In this document: piece after piece, positions 44,520-52,995 of the stretch
Numbering within the stretch: position 1 is the stretch's first letter
How the letters are laid out: every line of letters starts with the position of its first letter
Notes under the pieces: generated by a model
The model's input: only the letters and a program-made list of their open reading frames with translations
What the model was told of the DNA's origin: nothing
Database searches by the model: none
Translations under genes and position numbers: made by a program
Assembly: GCF_018860245.1 (NCBI RefSeq)
Contig: NZ_JAHKPD010000018.1
Location: 124,001 to 188,000 of the forward strand
Origin: Pseudotamlana agarivorans
GTDB lineage: Bacteria; Bacteroidota; Bacteroidia; Flavobacteriales; Flavobacteriaceae
DNA: 64,000 nucleotides
Direction: 5' to 3'

Positions 44520-45506
44520 TTATTCGTTTATAGCCTCAGCAGGTGTTTCCGCTTGTAATGTTGTGTCTATTTGAGTTTCTGTTGTTTCTTGTGTTTCCTC
44601 GGTAGTTGCTTCAGCTCCTTCAGTAGCTGCATTTGGATCTACGATAATATCACCTTCAGCAGCTTTAGGATTCGCAGGTGTTGTGCCTTGAAACGTCATA
44701 ACGTAGCTGGCAACCTGTGCAATTTCTAAAGGTTTTAATTGTGCTTTCCAAGCAATCATCCCTTTTCCTGAACGACCACCTTCTGAAACGGTGTGGAAAA
44801 TACTTTTGATATCACCACCTAAAATCCAGTGGTTATCGGTTAAATTCGGACCAATACCACCACCACCATCGGCCATATGGCAAGCCACACAGTTGGTGTT
44901 GAATATGTTCTTACCAGCAGCTAAATCGGCTGTTTCAGTTAACTGAGTTACCGTATTAACATCAACCAATCCTTTAGCGGTTTTCTTATAAGCTTCTATG
45001 GCTACTTGAGCTTCAGCAAGCTCGGTGTCAAATTCTTCTATTTGATTTTGACCACTAAAAACTTCAAATCTTAACAGGTAAACCACAGCGAATACAATCG
45101 AGATGTAAAACGCATATTTCCACCATGGCGGTAAATCGTTATCTAATTCTTTAATACCATCATAGTTATGGTCTAATATGATTTCAGCTTCTTGTTCTAT
45201 TGGTTTCGATCCTAATAATTTAATGTAGGTTTTCTTTAACCAATCTAATTGTACTGATTTATTTCTGTCGGCAATAAATTTAGCTTTTGCTTCAGGGTCT
45301 AATTTCTGAAACATGACATTTTCTAGTGAACCCACAATACCTTCAATAGAAATTAAAATGAATAGCACTAACAATAAGAACAGCAGCACGGCTGGATATT
45401 TTACAAAAGCTGGTTGATTTCCAGAATCTACAAAAAATTCTACCGTTCCTAGAACTATAAAAAATAGGACCGGAACACGAATCCAAGATGGAATTAAGTT
45501 TCTCAT
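44520..45506 (-). CDS. ccoP: cbb3 oxidase cytochrome c subunit CcoP, single-heme form
   Basis: A 328-residue subunit with helices at about residues 12-28, 36-55 and 130-147. PPWWKYAFYISIVFAVVYL is the CcoP N-terminal helix. Only one heme motif is present (CVACH, Cys206/Cys209/His210), with one cytochrome c domain, while proteobacterial CcoP has two. The C-terminus is a low-complexity T/E/A-rich tail. It passes electrons to CcoO/CcoN. The start overlaps ccoQ by 4 nt. Confidence 0.92.
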   Translation of the reverse strand: MRNLIPSWIRVPVLFFIVLGTVEFFVDSGNQPAFVKYPAVLLFLLLVLFILISIEGIVGSLENVMFQKLDPEAKAKFIADRNKSVQLDWLKKTYIKLLGSKPIEQEAEIILDHNYDGIKELDNDLPPWWKYAFYISIVFAVVYLLRFEVFSGQNQIEEFDTELAEAQVAIEAYKKTAKGLVDVNTVTQLTETADLAAGKNIFNTNCVACHMADGGGGIGPNLTDNHWILGGDIKSIFHTVSEGGRSGKGMIAWKAQLKPLEIAQVASYVMTFQGTTPANPKAAEGDIIVDPNAATEGAEATTEETQETTETQIDTTLQAETPAEAINE

Positions 45507-45691
45507 AATATGTCGTCGTTTTGGTGGTTGTCTAATGGTATATTACTTACTCTATTGATGTAATCTTTTTTAGCGGTTACTACCCACCAAAATAAAGCTA
45601 CAAAAAAGATGAAAAAGATTAATAAGGAGATGATCGGGTATATTTCTATACCGGCGATACTCTCCATGTGGTTTTTTATATATTTTAACAT
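45503..45691 (-). CDS. ccoQ: CcoQ/FixQ-like small cbb3 oxidase subunit
   Basis: A 62-residue protein with one membrane helix (IISLLIFFIFFVALFWWVVTA, about residues 19-39) and a short polar tail. Size and position between ccoNO and ccoP identify it. CcoQ stabilises the cbb3 complex. Confidence 0.85.
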   Translation of the reverse strand: MLKYIKNHMESIAGIEIYPIISLLIFFIFFVALFWWVVTAKKDYINRVSNIPLDNHQNDDIL

Positions 45692-45714
45692 GCTTGCAGT
45701 TTTTTAGGTGGTTA

Positions 45715-47904
45715 TTATTGTGCGGTTTCCACTTTAATATCTGTTCCTAAGCGCTGTAAATAGGCAATCATTGCAACAATTTCTCTGTCTTTCATTTCAA
45801 TGAAATCCTCACCGTTTGCTGCAGCCGCTTTCTTATCAGATTCATAAGTAGCTACAAAATCAGGATCCGAATACAAATTCTTTTCTATTTGAGCGCCTTG
45901 TGCATCCATGCTTTGTTGCGCATTCGCAATTTCTGCTTCGGTATAAGGTACGCCTAAGCTTACCATAGCTTCCATTTTAGCTTCGGTCATCGATTTGTCT
46001 AATCGGCTACTTTCACCTGTAATTAACCAAGGGTAACGTGGCATGATTGAGCCCGATGAGGTACTTTGTGGATCATACATGTGGTTAAAGTGCCAGTTAT
46101 CTGAGTATTTCTGACCAATACGGTGTAAATCTGGTCCAGTACGTTTACTTCCCCATAAAAATGGATGATCGTAAACATATTCGCCTGCTTTAGAGTATTC
46201 GCCGTAACGCTCAACTTCATGTCTAAAAGGTCTAATCATTTGGGAGTGGCACCCAACACAACCTTCTCTAATATAAATATCACGGCCTTCTAATTCTAAA
46301 GGTGTGTATGGTTTTACACTAGCGATAGTTGGAATATTCGATTTCACCATAATGGTAGGTACAATTTGAATCACACCACCAATTAAAATAGCTACAGTCG
46401 CTAAAATGGTTAACTGAATTGGTTTACGTTCTAACCAGGTGTGCCATCCTTCGGAAGCTGTACGTTTGCTTGATACTTTTTCTAAAGCAGCCGCTTCAGC
46501 CAATTCATCTTCAACAGGTGTTCCTTGTTTAACAGTGGCAATCACGTTATAAACTAATACGAACATCCCTATAATATATAAGGTCCCTCCAATAGCACGC
46601 ATCCAGTACATTGGCATGATTTCGGTTACGGTTTCTAAAAAGTTTCCGTAAACTAAAGTACCGTCTGGATTAAATTGTTGCCACATGGAATATTGCGTAA
46701 ATCCAGCAACATATAATGGTAAGGCGTACATGATAATCCCTAAAGTACCTAACCAAAAGTGTAAATTAGCTAAGGCTAAAGAGTATAATTTTGTTTTAAA
46801 TAACCTCGGAATTAAATAGTAAATAATACCAAAAGCCATAAATCCGTTCCATGCTAAAGCACCAACGTGTACGTGAGCAATAATCCAATCGGTAAAGTGG
46901 GCAACGGCATTCACGTTTTTTAATGATAACATTGGACCTTCAAAAGTCGCCATACCATAACCCGTAATGGCCACAACCATAAACTTTAAAACAGGATCGG
47001 TACGTACTTTATCCCATGCACCACGCAGGGTTAGAAGACCGTTTATCATACCACCCCAAGATGGCATTAACAGCATAACAGAGAAGGCAACACCTAAGTT
47101 TTGTGCCCATTCTGGTAAAGCAGTATATAATAAGTGGTGCGGTCCAGCCCAGATATAAATAAAGATTAAAGACCAGAAGTGTACAATAGAAAGTCTATAG
47201 GAATAAACAGGTCTGTTTGCTGCTTTAGGAACGAAGTAATACATCAATCCTAAAAACGGAGTTGTTAAGAAGAAAGCAACGGCATTGTGTCCATACCACC
47301 ATTGTACAAGGGCATCTTGAACACCAGCATATACCGAGTAACTTTTCATGGCAGACACAGGCAATTCAATATTATTAAAAATGTGAAGCACAGCAACAGT
47401 AACAAAAGTGGCAATGTAAAACCAGATGGCCACGTATAAATGGCGCTGTCTACGTTTTAAAATTGTCCAAATCATATTAATACCAAAAACCACCCAAATT
47501 ACAGCGATGGCAATGTCAATAGGCCACTCTAATTCGGCATATTCTTTAGATGAGGTATAACCTAAAGGAAGTGAAATAGCGGCAGCAACAATAATAAGTT
47601 GCCAACCCCAGAAGTTAATATTACTTAGTAAATCACTGGCCATACGTGCTTTTAGTAAACGCTGTAGCGAATAATAAATACCCGCAAACATGGCATTACC
47701 TACAAAGGCAAAAATAACGGCATTGGTGTGTAATGGTCTTAATCGTCCGAAACTAAGCCATGAAATACCATCGGTTAGATTTGGGAATAAAAACAAAAAG
47801 GCAAGTAGTAAACCTACTGCCATGCCCACCACACCAAAAACTATTGTAGCGTAGATAAATTTGGTTACGATCTTATTGTCGTAATGAAACTGTTGCATTT
47901 CCAT
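45715..47904 (-). CDS. ccoN: Fused CcoN-CcoO, cbb3-type cytochrome c oxidase
   Basis: A 729-residue fusion. Residues 1-480 form CcoN with 12 or more helices and heme/copper His ligands (RPLHTNAVIFAF, WWYGHNAVAFFL, AGPHHLLYTALP, HFTDWIIAHVHVGALAWNG). After a linker, one helix at about 496-516 leads to CcoO with heme motif GCVGCHSQMIRPF (about 545-557) and MPRYPWL with an axial Met. It reduces oxygen to water with high affinity and pumps protons. The N-O fusion is usual in Bacteroidota. Confidence 0.96.
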   Translation of the reverse strand: MEMQQFHYDNKIVTKFIYATIVFGVVGMAVGLLLAFLFLFPNLTDGISWLSFGRLRPLHTNAVIFAFVGNAMFAGIYYSLQRLLKARMASDLLSNINFWGWQLIIVAAAISLPLGYTSSKEYAELEWPIDIAIAVIWVVFGINMIWTILKRRQRHLYVAIWFYIATFVTVAVLHIFNNIELPVSAMKSYSVYAGVQDALVQWWYGHNAVAFFLTTPFLGLMYYFVPKAANRPVYSYRLSIVHFWSLIFIYIWAGPHHLLYTALPEWAQNLGVAFSVMLLMPSWGGMINGLLTLRGAWDKVRTDPVLKFMVVAITGYGMATFEGPMLSLKNVNAVAHFTDWIIAHVHVGALAWNGFMAFGIIYYLIPRLFKTKLYSLALANLHFWLGTLGIIMYALPLYVAGFTQYSMWQQFNPDGTLVYGNFLETVTEIMPMYWMRAIGGTLYIIGMFVLVYNVIATVKQGTPVEDELAEAAALEKVSSKRTASEGWHTWLERKPIQLTILATVAILIGGVIQIVPTIMVKSNIPTIASVKPYTPLELEGRDIYIREGCVGCHSQMIRPFRHEVERYGEYSKAGEYVYDHPFLWGSKRTGPDLHRIGQKYSDNWHFNHMYDPQSTSSGSIMPRYPWLITGESSRLDKSMTEAKMEAMVSLGVPYTEAEIANAQQSMDAQGAQIEKNLYSDPDFVATYESDKKAAAANGEDFIEMKDREIVAMIAYLQRLGTDIKVETAQ

Positions 47905-47913
47905 AGTTGAGAA

Positions 47914-48099
47914 TTAGTCTTTTTTGGTTAGAATTGATTTTTTTGGTTTTTCTTTTATGAGTTCGTCTTCAAACAACATGCGAACAGAAGGGGTGTAGCT
48001 ATCATCATACTGCCCGCTTTTTACCGCAACGATAAAGGCTATAAAAAAGCCAACGGCAACTATGATGCTGATTGCTAGTAAGATGTATATCACACTCAT
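47914..48099 (-). CDS. ccoS: cbb3 oxidase assembly protein CcoS
   Basis: A 61-residue protein with one membrane helix (IYILLAISIIVAVGFFIAFIVAV) and a short cytoplasmic tail (SGQYDDSYTPSVRMLFEDE). This is the CcoS pattern; CcoS is needed for cofactor insertion into CcoN. It is the first gene after an Fnr-like promoter and ends 9 nt before ccoNO. Confidence 0.9.
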   Translation of the reverse strand: MSVIYILLAISIIVAVGFFIAFIVAVKSGQYDDSYTPSVRMLFEDELIKEKPKKSILTKKD

Positions 48100-48128
48100 T
48101 TGGTAGTTCTGAATTGTTGTTTAGTGTT

Positions 48129-48173
48129 CAAATATATTTTGATACAGCATTCTAAAATATGACATTTATCATG
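48129..48173 (-). promoter_or_regulatory. Fnr-like box and promoter of ccoSNQP
   Basis: On the minus strand CATGATAAATGTCATA (48173-48158) is followed after exactly 21 nt by the perfect -7 element TATATTTG (48136-48129). Start of transcription near 48122 places the box at about -43. The box overlaps the ccoI stop codon, so the oxidase genes have a promoter separate from ccoI. Confidence 0.75.
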
Positions 48174-50562
48174 TTTTTTCAACCTTATCGTGAATTTTTT
48201 TTCCTACGAAGTTAGTGCTAATTGTTGTAAATACAACAATGCTTATAGAACTTAATGGCATTAAAATAGCTGCAATAACTGGTGCTAATTGTCCTGTAAT
48301 TGCAAAATAGAGACCGATGCAGTTATAAATTAATGATAAAGCAAAGCTCCATTTTATGATTTTAATTGCCGATTTTGAGGCTTTTATGAAGTTGTAAAGC
48401 TGATTAAAACTTGAAGCATCTAAAATAGCGTCGCAAGCTGGTGAAAAAACATTCACATTTTCTGAAATGGCAATACCTACATCGCTTTGCGCTAGAGCTC
48501 CGGCATCGTTTAATCCGTCGCCTATCATTAAAACTTTGGCGCCCGAATTTTGATGGTGCCTAATGTATTCCAGTTTATCTTCTGGTTTCTGATTAAAAAG
48601 CAATTTGGTTTTTACAGGGAGTAATTTGGTAAGGTTTTCTTGTTCCCCAGAATTGTCTCCTGAAAGAATAACCAAATCGTATTCTTTTTTTAACTGACTA
48701 AAAAGTTTAGAAAGGCCTTTGCGGTAACGGTTATAAAAAGTAAATCGGCCTTTATATTGATTGTTTGTACTTATGTGTACGGCGGTGTTTAAGGTTTCGG
48801 TTTCTGCAGTATAACCAACAAAAGCGCCAGAACCAATTTTTATCGAATCTTGATTAGATTGCGCTTCAATACCTTTACCAATATGTTCTTCATAGTTTTC
48901 GATTGTAACGATATCGTGTTTGCTTAAAACCTCGTACAGCGATCTACTTAGTGGGTGATTGGAATTTCGTAAGGTGCTTTTTAGAAAAGCCTCTTCATTG
49001 GTGGATAATTTTGAGCCTTCATAGGCGATAGTGGTTTCTTTATTGGCTGTAATCGTTCCTGTTTTGTCAAAAATAATGGTATTTATTTGTGATAATTGCT
49101 CAATCACAGAAGCGTTTTTAGCATAAAACTTCTGCTTGCCAAAAATACGAAGCATATTACCCAAGGTAAACGGAGCTGCAAGCGCAATAGCACAGGGGCA
49201 GGCAATGATAAGTACCGCCGTAAAAACATTTAAGGCTTTAGAGGAATCGTTTATTAGCCAATACGTTGTGGCCAAAAAGGCTATGCTTAAAATAGCAATG
49301 GTGAATCTTTTACTTATAGTGTTCGTTAAAGTGGTAAAAGCGTCTTCTTTATTTTTGTTGAACACATCGTTACTCCAAAGTTGGGTTAAATAGCTTTGTT
49401 CCACACTTTTTAAAACATCAACTTCAATACTGCCTTCAACTTGTTTGCCACCGGCGTATAATTTATCGCCTGATTGTTTTGAAACCGCTTCAGATTCACC
49501 TGTAACAAAACTATAATCAATGCGTGCCCTTCCGTTGATTAAAATACAATCAACTGGAATGAGTTCTTCGTTTCTAATAAGAAGTCGGTCACCTTTTTTA
49601 ATGTCGTAAACTTGAATGGATTCTTCTTCGCCTTCAGAAGTTATTTTAGTGATTCCGATAGGGAAATAAGATTTATAGTCCCTTTCAAAGGATAAAAAAC
49701 TATATGTTTTTTGCTGAAAAAACTTTCCGAGAAGGAGAAAAAATATTAACCCAGCGAGACTATCGAAAAAACCTGTACCAATATCTAAAATGATTTCAGA
49801 AGTACTTCTAATAAATAGTACAGCAGCGCCCAAGGCAATGGGGACATCAATATTTAAAATTCGTGATTTTAGGCCTTTATATGCTGAAATAAAATAGTCT
49901 TGAGCTGAATAAAACACCACTGGCAGTGAAAAGGTAAACATAAGCCACCTGAAAAGGGGTTTAAATTGTTCGAGCCAAAATTCGCCAACCTGAAAATATT
50001 CAGGAAAGGAAAGAAACATGATGTTTCCGAAGGCAAAACCAGCAACGCCTAATTTGTAAATAAGTGAGCGGTCCACGTTCTTTTTTCCAACCGAATAATC
50101 ATCTAAGCTAATAAAGGGTTCGTAGCCAATGCTACTAAGTAATTTAACTAATGCTTTTATGGGTAACCCCTCAGAATTATAGGTAACGCGTACTGTTTTC
50201 TTTCCAAAATTAACAATTGAAGAGGTGATACTCGAATTCAATTTATTTAAATTTTCAAGAATCCAAATACAAGAACTGCAATGAATATGCGGAATATAAA
50301 GGGTTACAATTTGGGTGTTTTTATCATTAAACTCAAGCAGGGTTTCTACAATCTTGGCATTGTCTAAAAAATTGTATTTACCCTCAGTTTCTATAGGCGT
50401 GGCGCCTGGAGCTTGCTGTAAATCGTAATATGAAGTTAAATCGTTTGCCGAAAAGATCTCGTAAACCGTTTTGCAACCGTTACAACAAAAGGATTTTTCA
50501 TCATAAATGATTTCAGAGGCTGCTGAATCGAGACCACAGTGGAAACATGTTTTATGTTCCAT
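48169..50562 (-). CDS. ccoI: Copper-transporting P-type ATPase for cbb3 oxidase assembly
   Basis: A 797-residue P1B ATPase when started at ATG 50562; an in-frame start at 50595 would lie in the promoter. The N-terminus has CFHCG and CCNGCKTVY, then a metal-binding domain with HCSSCIWILENL. ACPCAIALAAP is the membrane CPC copper site, FDKTGTITANK the phosphorylation site, and IGDGLNDAGALAQSDVGIA the hinge. It delivers copper for the CcoN active site. An Fnr-like promoter lies upstream, divergent from fnr. Confidence 0.94.
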   Translation of the reverse strand: MEHKTCFHCGLDSAASEIIYDEKSFCCNGCKTVYEIFSANDLTSYYDLQQAPGATPIETEGKYNFLDNAKIVETLLEFNDKNTQIVTLYIPHIHCSSCIWILENLNKLNSSITSSIVNFGKKTVRVTYNSEGLPIKALVKLLSSIGYEPFISLDDYSVGKKNVDRSLIYKLGVAGFAFGNIMFLSFPEYFQVGEFWLEQFKPLFRWLMFTFSLPVVFYSAQDYFISAYKGLKSRILNIDVPIALGAAVLFIRSTSEIILDIGTGFFDSLAGLIFFLLLGKFFQQKTYSFLSFERDYKSYFPIGITKITSEGEEESIQVYDIKKGDRLLIRNEELIPVDCILINGRARIDYSFVTGESEAVSKQSGDKLYAGGKQVEGSIEVDVLKSVEQSYLTQLWSNDVFNKNKEDAFTTLTNTISKRFTIAILSIAFLATTYWLINDSSKALNVFTAVLIIACPCAIALAAPFTLGNMLRIFGKQKFYAKNASVIEQLSQINTIIFDKTGTITANKETTIAYEGSKLSTNEEAFLKSTLRNSNHPLSRSLYEVLSKHDIVTIENYEEHIGKGIEAQSNQDSIKIGSGAFVGYTAETETLNTAVHISTNNQYKGRFTFYNRYRKGLSKLFSQLKKEYDLVILSGDNSGEQENLTKLLPVKTKLLFNQKPEDKLEYIRHHQNSGAKVLMIGDGLNDAGALAQSDVGIAISENVNVFSPACDAILDASSFNQLYNFIKASKSAIKIIKWSFALSLIYNCIGLYFAITGQLAPVIAAILMPLSSISIVVFTTISTNFVGKKIHDKVEKT

Positions 50563-50592
50563 AAAAATTTTGCTTGTTTTTTTGTCAATTAA

Positions 50593-50652
50593 CAAAAATG
50601 GAAAATCAACAAATCATTACACATGATAATTGTCATGATTTATTTATTTTTG
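50593..50652. promoter_or_regulatory. Shared Fnr-like box between ccoI and fnr promoters
   Basis: The palindrome CATGATAATTGTCATG (50622-50637) serves two divergent promoters. Toward ccoI a 21-nt gap leads to CATTTTTG (50600-50593), a 7/8 -7 match, so activation is expected. Toward fnr only 7 nt separate it from TATTTTTG (50645-50652), a perfect -7, so the bound protein would cover the -33 region and probably repress fnr. Confidence 0.7.
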
Positions 50653-50672
50653 CAAAATACAAAATATTAAGT

Positions 50673-51350
50673 ATGAGCAAATGTGAACAATGCATAATTA
50701 AACAGTTTAACTCTTTAAAGGCTTTAACTAAAGATGAGTTGGTACGTATTTCTGGGTGCAAAACATCGCATACCATTAAAAAAGGAGAAGTTATTTTTGA
50801 AGAAGGAGACGTTTTAAACGGTGTTTACTGTATAAAAGAAGGCATTTGTAAATTGTCCAAACTTAGTGAAAACGGTAAAGATCAGATTGTAAAAATGGTT
50901 GTTAAAGGGCAACTTTTAGGTCAGCGTTCATTAATTAGTGAAGAAAGCTCAAATTTACAAGCTACAGCTTTAAATGATATGGAAGTTTGTTTTATTCCTA
51001 AGAGTGAAATTTTCGCCGATTTACAGAAAAACCCAAAATTTTCATTTGAAGTTTTAAAGGATATGGCTCATGATTTGAGGGATTCAGACGATATTATTGT
51101 AAACATGGCTCAAAAATCTGTACGTCAACGTTTGGCGGAAACCTTAATTTATATTCATGAAAACTTTGGAACCAATCCAGATGATACCTTAAGTGTACTT
51201 TTATCTCGTGAAGATTATGCTGGTATCGTAGGAACCGCAACCGAATCGGCTATTCGTGTGCTTTCTCAGTTTAAAAAGGAAGGGTTAATCGAGTCGGTTG
51301 GTAAATATATCAAAATTATTGATTTTGCTGGCTTAGAGCGTGTGGAGTAA
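50673..51350 (+). CDS. fnr: Crp/Fnr-family transcriptional regulator
   Basis: A 225-residue regulator when started at ATG 50673, 20 nt after the -7 box; longer in-frame starts lie within the promoter. The cyclic-nucleotide-like domain (about 20-130) is followed by a helix-turn-helix (SREDYAGIVGTATESAIRVL, about 170-190) whose Glu and Arg match the base-reading residues of Fnr. Cys4, Cys7 and Cys29, with Cys53, Cys59 and Cys106, could hold an oxygen-sensitive FeS cluster. It is the likely reader of the palindromes before hemN and cco. Sensing chemistry is inferred. Confidence 0.88.
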   Translation: MSKCEQCIIKQFNSLKALTKDELVRISGCKTSHTIKKGEVIFEEGDVLNGVYCIKEGICKLSKLSENGKDQIVKMVVKGQLLGQRSLISEESSNLQATALNDMEVCFIPKSEIFADLQKNPKFSFEVLKDMAHDLRDSDDIIVNMAQKSVRQRLAETLIYIHENFGTNPDDTLSVLLSREDYAGIVGTATESAIRVLSQFKKEGLIESVGKYIKIIDFAGLERVE

Positions 51351-51731
51351 ATAGTAGATGGTTTTAGTCACAGTTACAGTTTTCAGCTTAACGATTAAAC
51401 AAAGGACAATTAATAATTAATAAGGAATAATTAAAAATTGGCCAGTTGCCAAGAGTACTCTTTCTAACAACAATCTGTGTCTAGAATTTATGGTTGCTAG
51501 TTGTTGGTTATTAGTTGTTGGGCTTACTCTTACGCTAATTTTAACAAATAGTACAAGTCTCAATTTGTGTCTAGAAAAACTTTATGCCCCTCTGTGAAAC
51601 CTCTGCGCACCTCCGTGTAATAATTTCTCGCATGAGTAAGCAACCAAAAACCAAAAACTAGCAACCAATAACCAAAAACTAATCATCCCTTTTTTCATAT
51701 TTCTATAAAATTATAGTATTTTTATGGAGCT
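51351..51731. repeat. Repeat-rich intergenic region
   Basis: These 381 nt hold no gene. GCAACCAAAAACCAAAAACTA-type low-complexity repeats appear in both orientations (51490-51530 and 51645-51680). A CTCTGTGAAACCTCTGCGCA segment near 51592 is the inverse of CAGAGGATTTCACAGAGG near 59350, a dispersed repeat. A terminator for fnr is not obvious. Confidence 0.55.
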
Positions 51732-52859
51732 ATGAATAATAAAAAGACACTACGGAAAGGCTTTGTTTTCAAAACTTTCGAAGCGCCTTATCAATCACCA
51801 TTTGATAAACTTTTTGAGATTTTCAAAGAACTTATCACGCACACTTCTGGCGATTTTGATGAAGCCATAGATTGGTTGCGCGAATTGGATGTGGAATATA
51901 AATTAACCACGCCAGAATATACCATAGACGATTTTATTGAAGACCTTAAAAAGAAAGGTTATATACGCGTTGAAATTAAACCTGATGGGAAAGGAGGTAC
52001 GGCTATCACGGCGAAAACCGAACGTGCCATTAGGCAGCAAGCACTAGATCGTATTTTTGGGAATATAAAGCGTAGCGGACAAGGAAACCATAAAAGTAAA
52101 ACCCCAGGCGCGGGCGATGAGCATACCGGAGATTTCAGAAATTACCAGTTTGGTGATGCTCTGGATAAAGTTTCGATGACGGAAAGCTTAAAAAATGCGC
52201 AAATAAGTCATGGTATTGGTGATTTTACCCTTTCGGAAGACGATTTAGTGGTTGAAGAAACCTTGCACAAATCTCAAATGAGTACTGTGCTCATGATTGA
52301 TATTAGCCACAGTATGATTTTATACGGCGAAGACCGCATCACGCCGGCCAAAAAAGTGGCTATGGCGCTTGCCGAATTAATCACCACGCGCTACCCAAAA
52401 GATACTTTAGATATTTTGGTTTTTGGAAACGATGCCTGGCAAATAGAAATCAAGGACTTACCTTATTTAAAAGTAGGCCCTTACCACACGAACACGGTGG
52501 CAGGCTTGCAATTAGCTATGGACTTGCTGCGTCGTAAACGAAATACCAACAAACAAATTTTTATGATAACCGATGGCAAACCTAGTTGCTTAAGACTGCC
52601 TGATGGAGAATATTATAAAAACAGCATGGGCTTAGATGCGCATATTGTCAATAAATGTTATGCCATGGCGCAGCAAGCCCGGCGTTTACATATTCCCATA
52701 ACAACGTTTATGATTGCTCAAGATGCTTATTTACGACAGTTTGTTAGGGCGTTTACGCATGCCAATCAAGGCAAAGCGTTTTACACCGGCATTAAAGGTT
52801 TAGGTGAAATGATTTTTGAAGATTATGAAACGAATAGAAAGAAAAGGATACGGGGGTAG
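51732..52859 (+). CDS. VWA-domain protein (MoxR/BchD-like partner)
   Basis: A 375-residue protein. The C-terminal von Willebrand A domain (about residues 185-370) has a complete MIDAS: MIDISHSMI (D-x-S-x-S), a conserved Thr in HTNTVAG, and ITDGKPS. The N-terminal 180 residues are charged and helical. Such proteins pair with MoxR-type AAA ATPases to remodel or load metal into a client. The partner ATPase follows 136 nt downstream; the spacer holds no gene. Confidence 0.85.
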   Translation: MNNKKTLRKGFVFKTFEAPYQSPFDKLFEIFKELITHTSGDFDEAIDWLRELDVEYKLTTPEYTIDDFIEDLKKKGYIRVEIKPDGKGGTAITAKTERAIRQQALDRIFGNIKRSGQGNHKSKTPGAGDEHTGDFRNYQFGDALDKVSMTESLKNAQISHGIGDFTLSEDDLVVEETLHKSQMSTVLMIDISHSMILYGEDRITPAKKVAMALAELITTRYPKDTLDILVFGNDAWQIEIKDLPYLKVGPYHTNTVAGLQLAMDLLRRKRNTNKQIFMITDGKPSCLRLPDGEYYKNSMGLDAHIVNKCYAMAQQARRLHIPITTFMIAQDAYLRQFVRAFTHANQGKAFYTGIKGLGEMIFEDYETNRKKRIRG

Positions 52860-52995
52860 GTTAAAAATGAATAATTAAAAGTTAAAAATGAAAAATTCAA
52901 GTTTCAGGTTATCACTCTACTTAACTCCATAACTCCTTAACTACTGATTACTTAACTACTTAAAAGAAATCCCAACACATAAACAACAACATACA

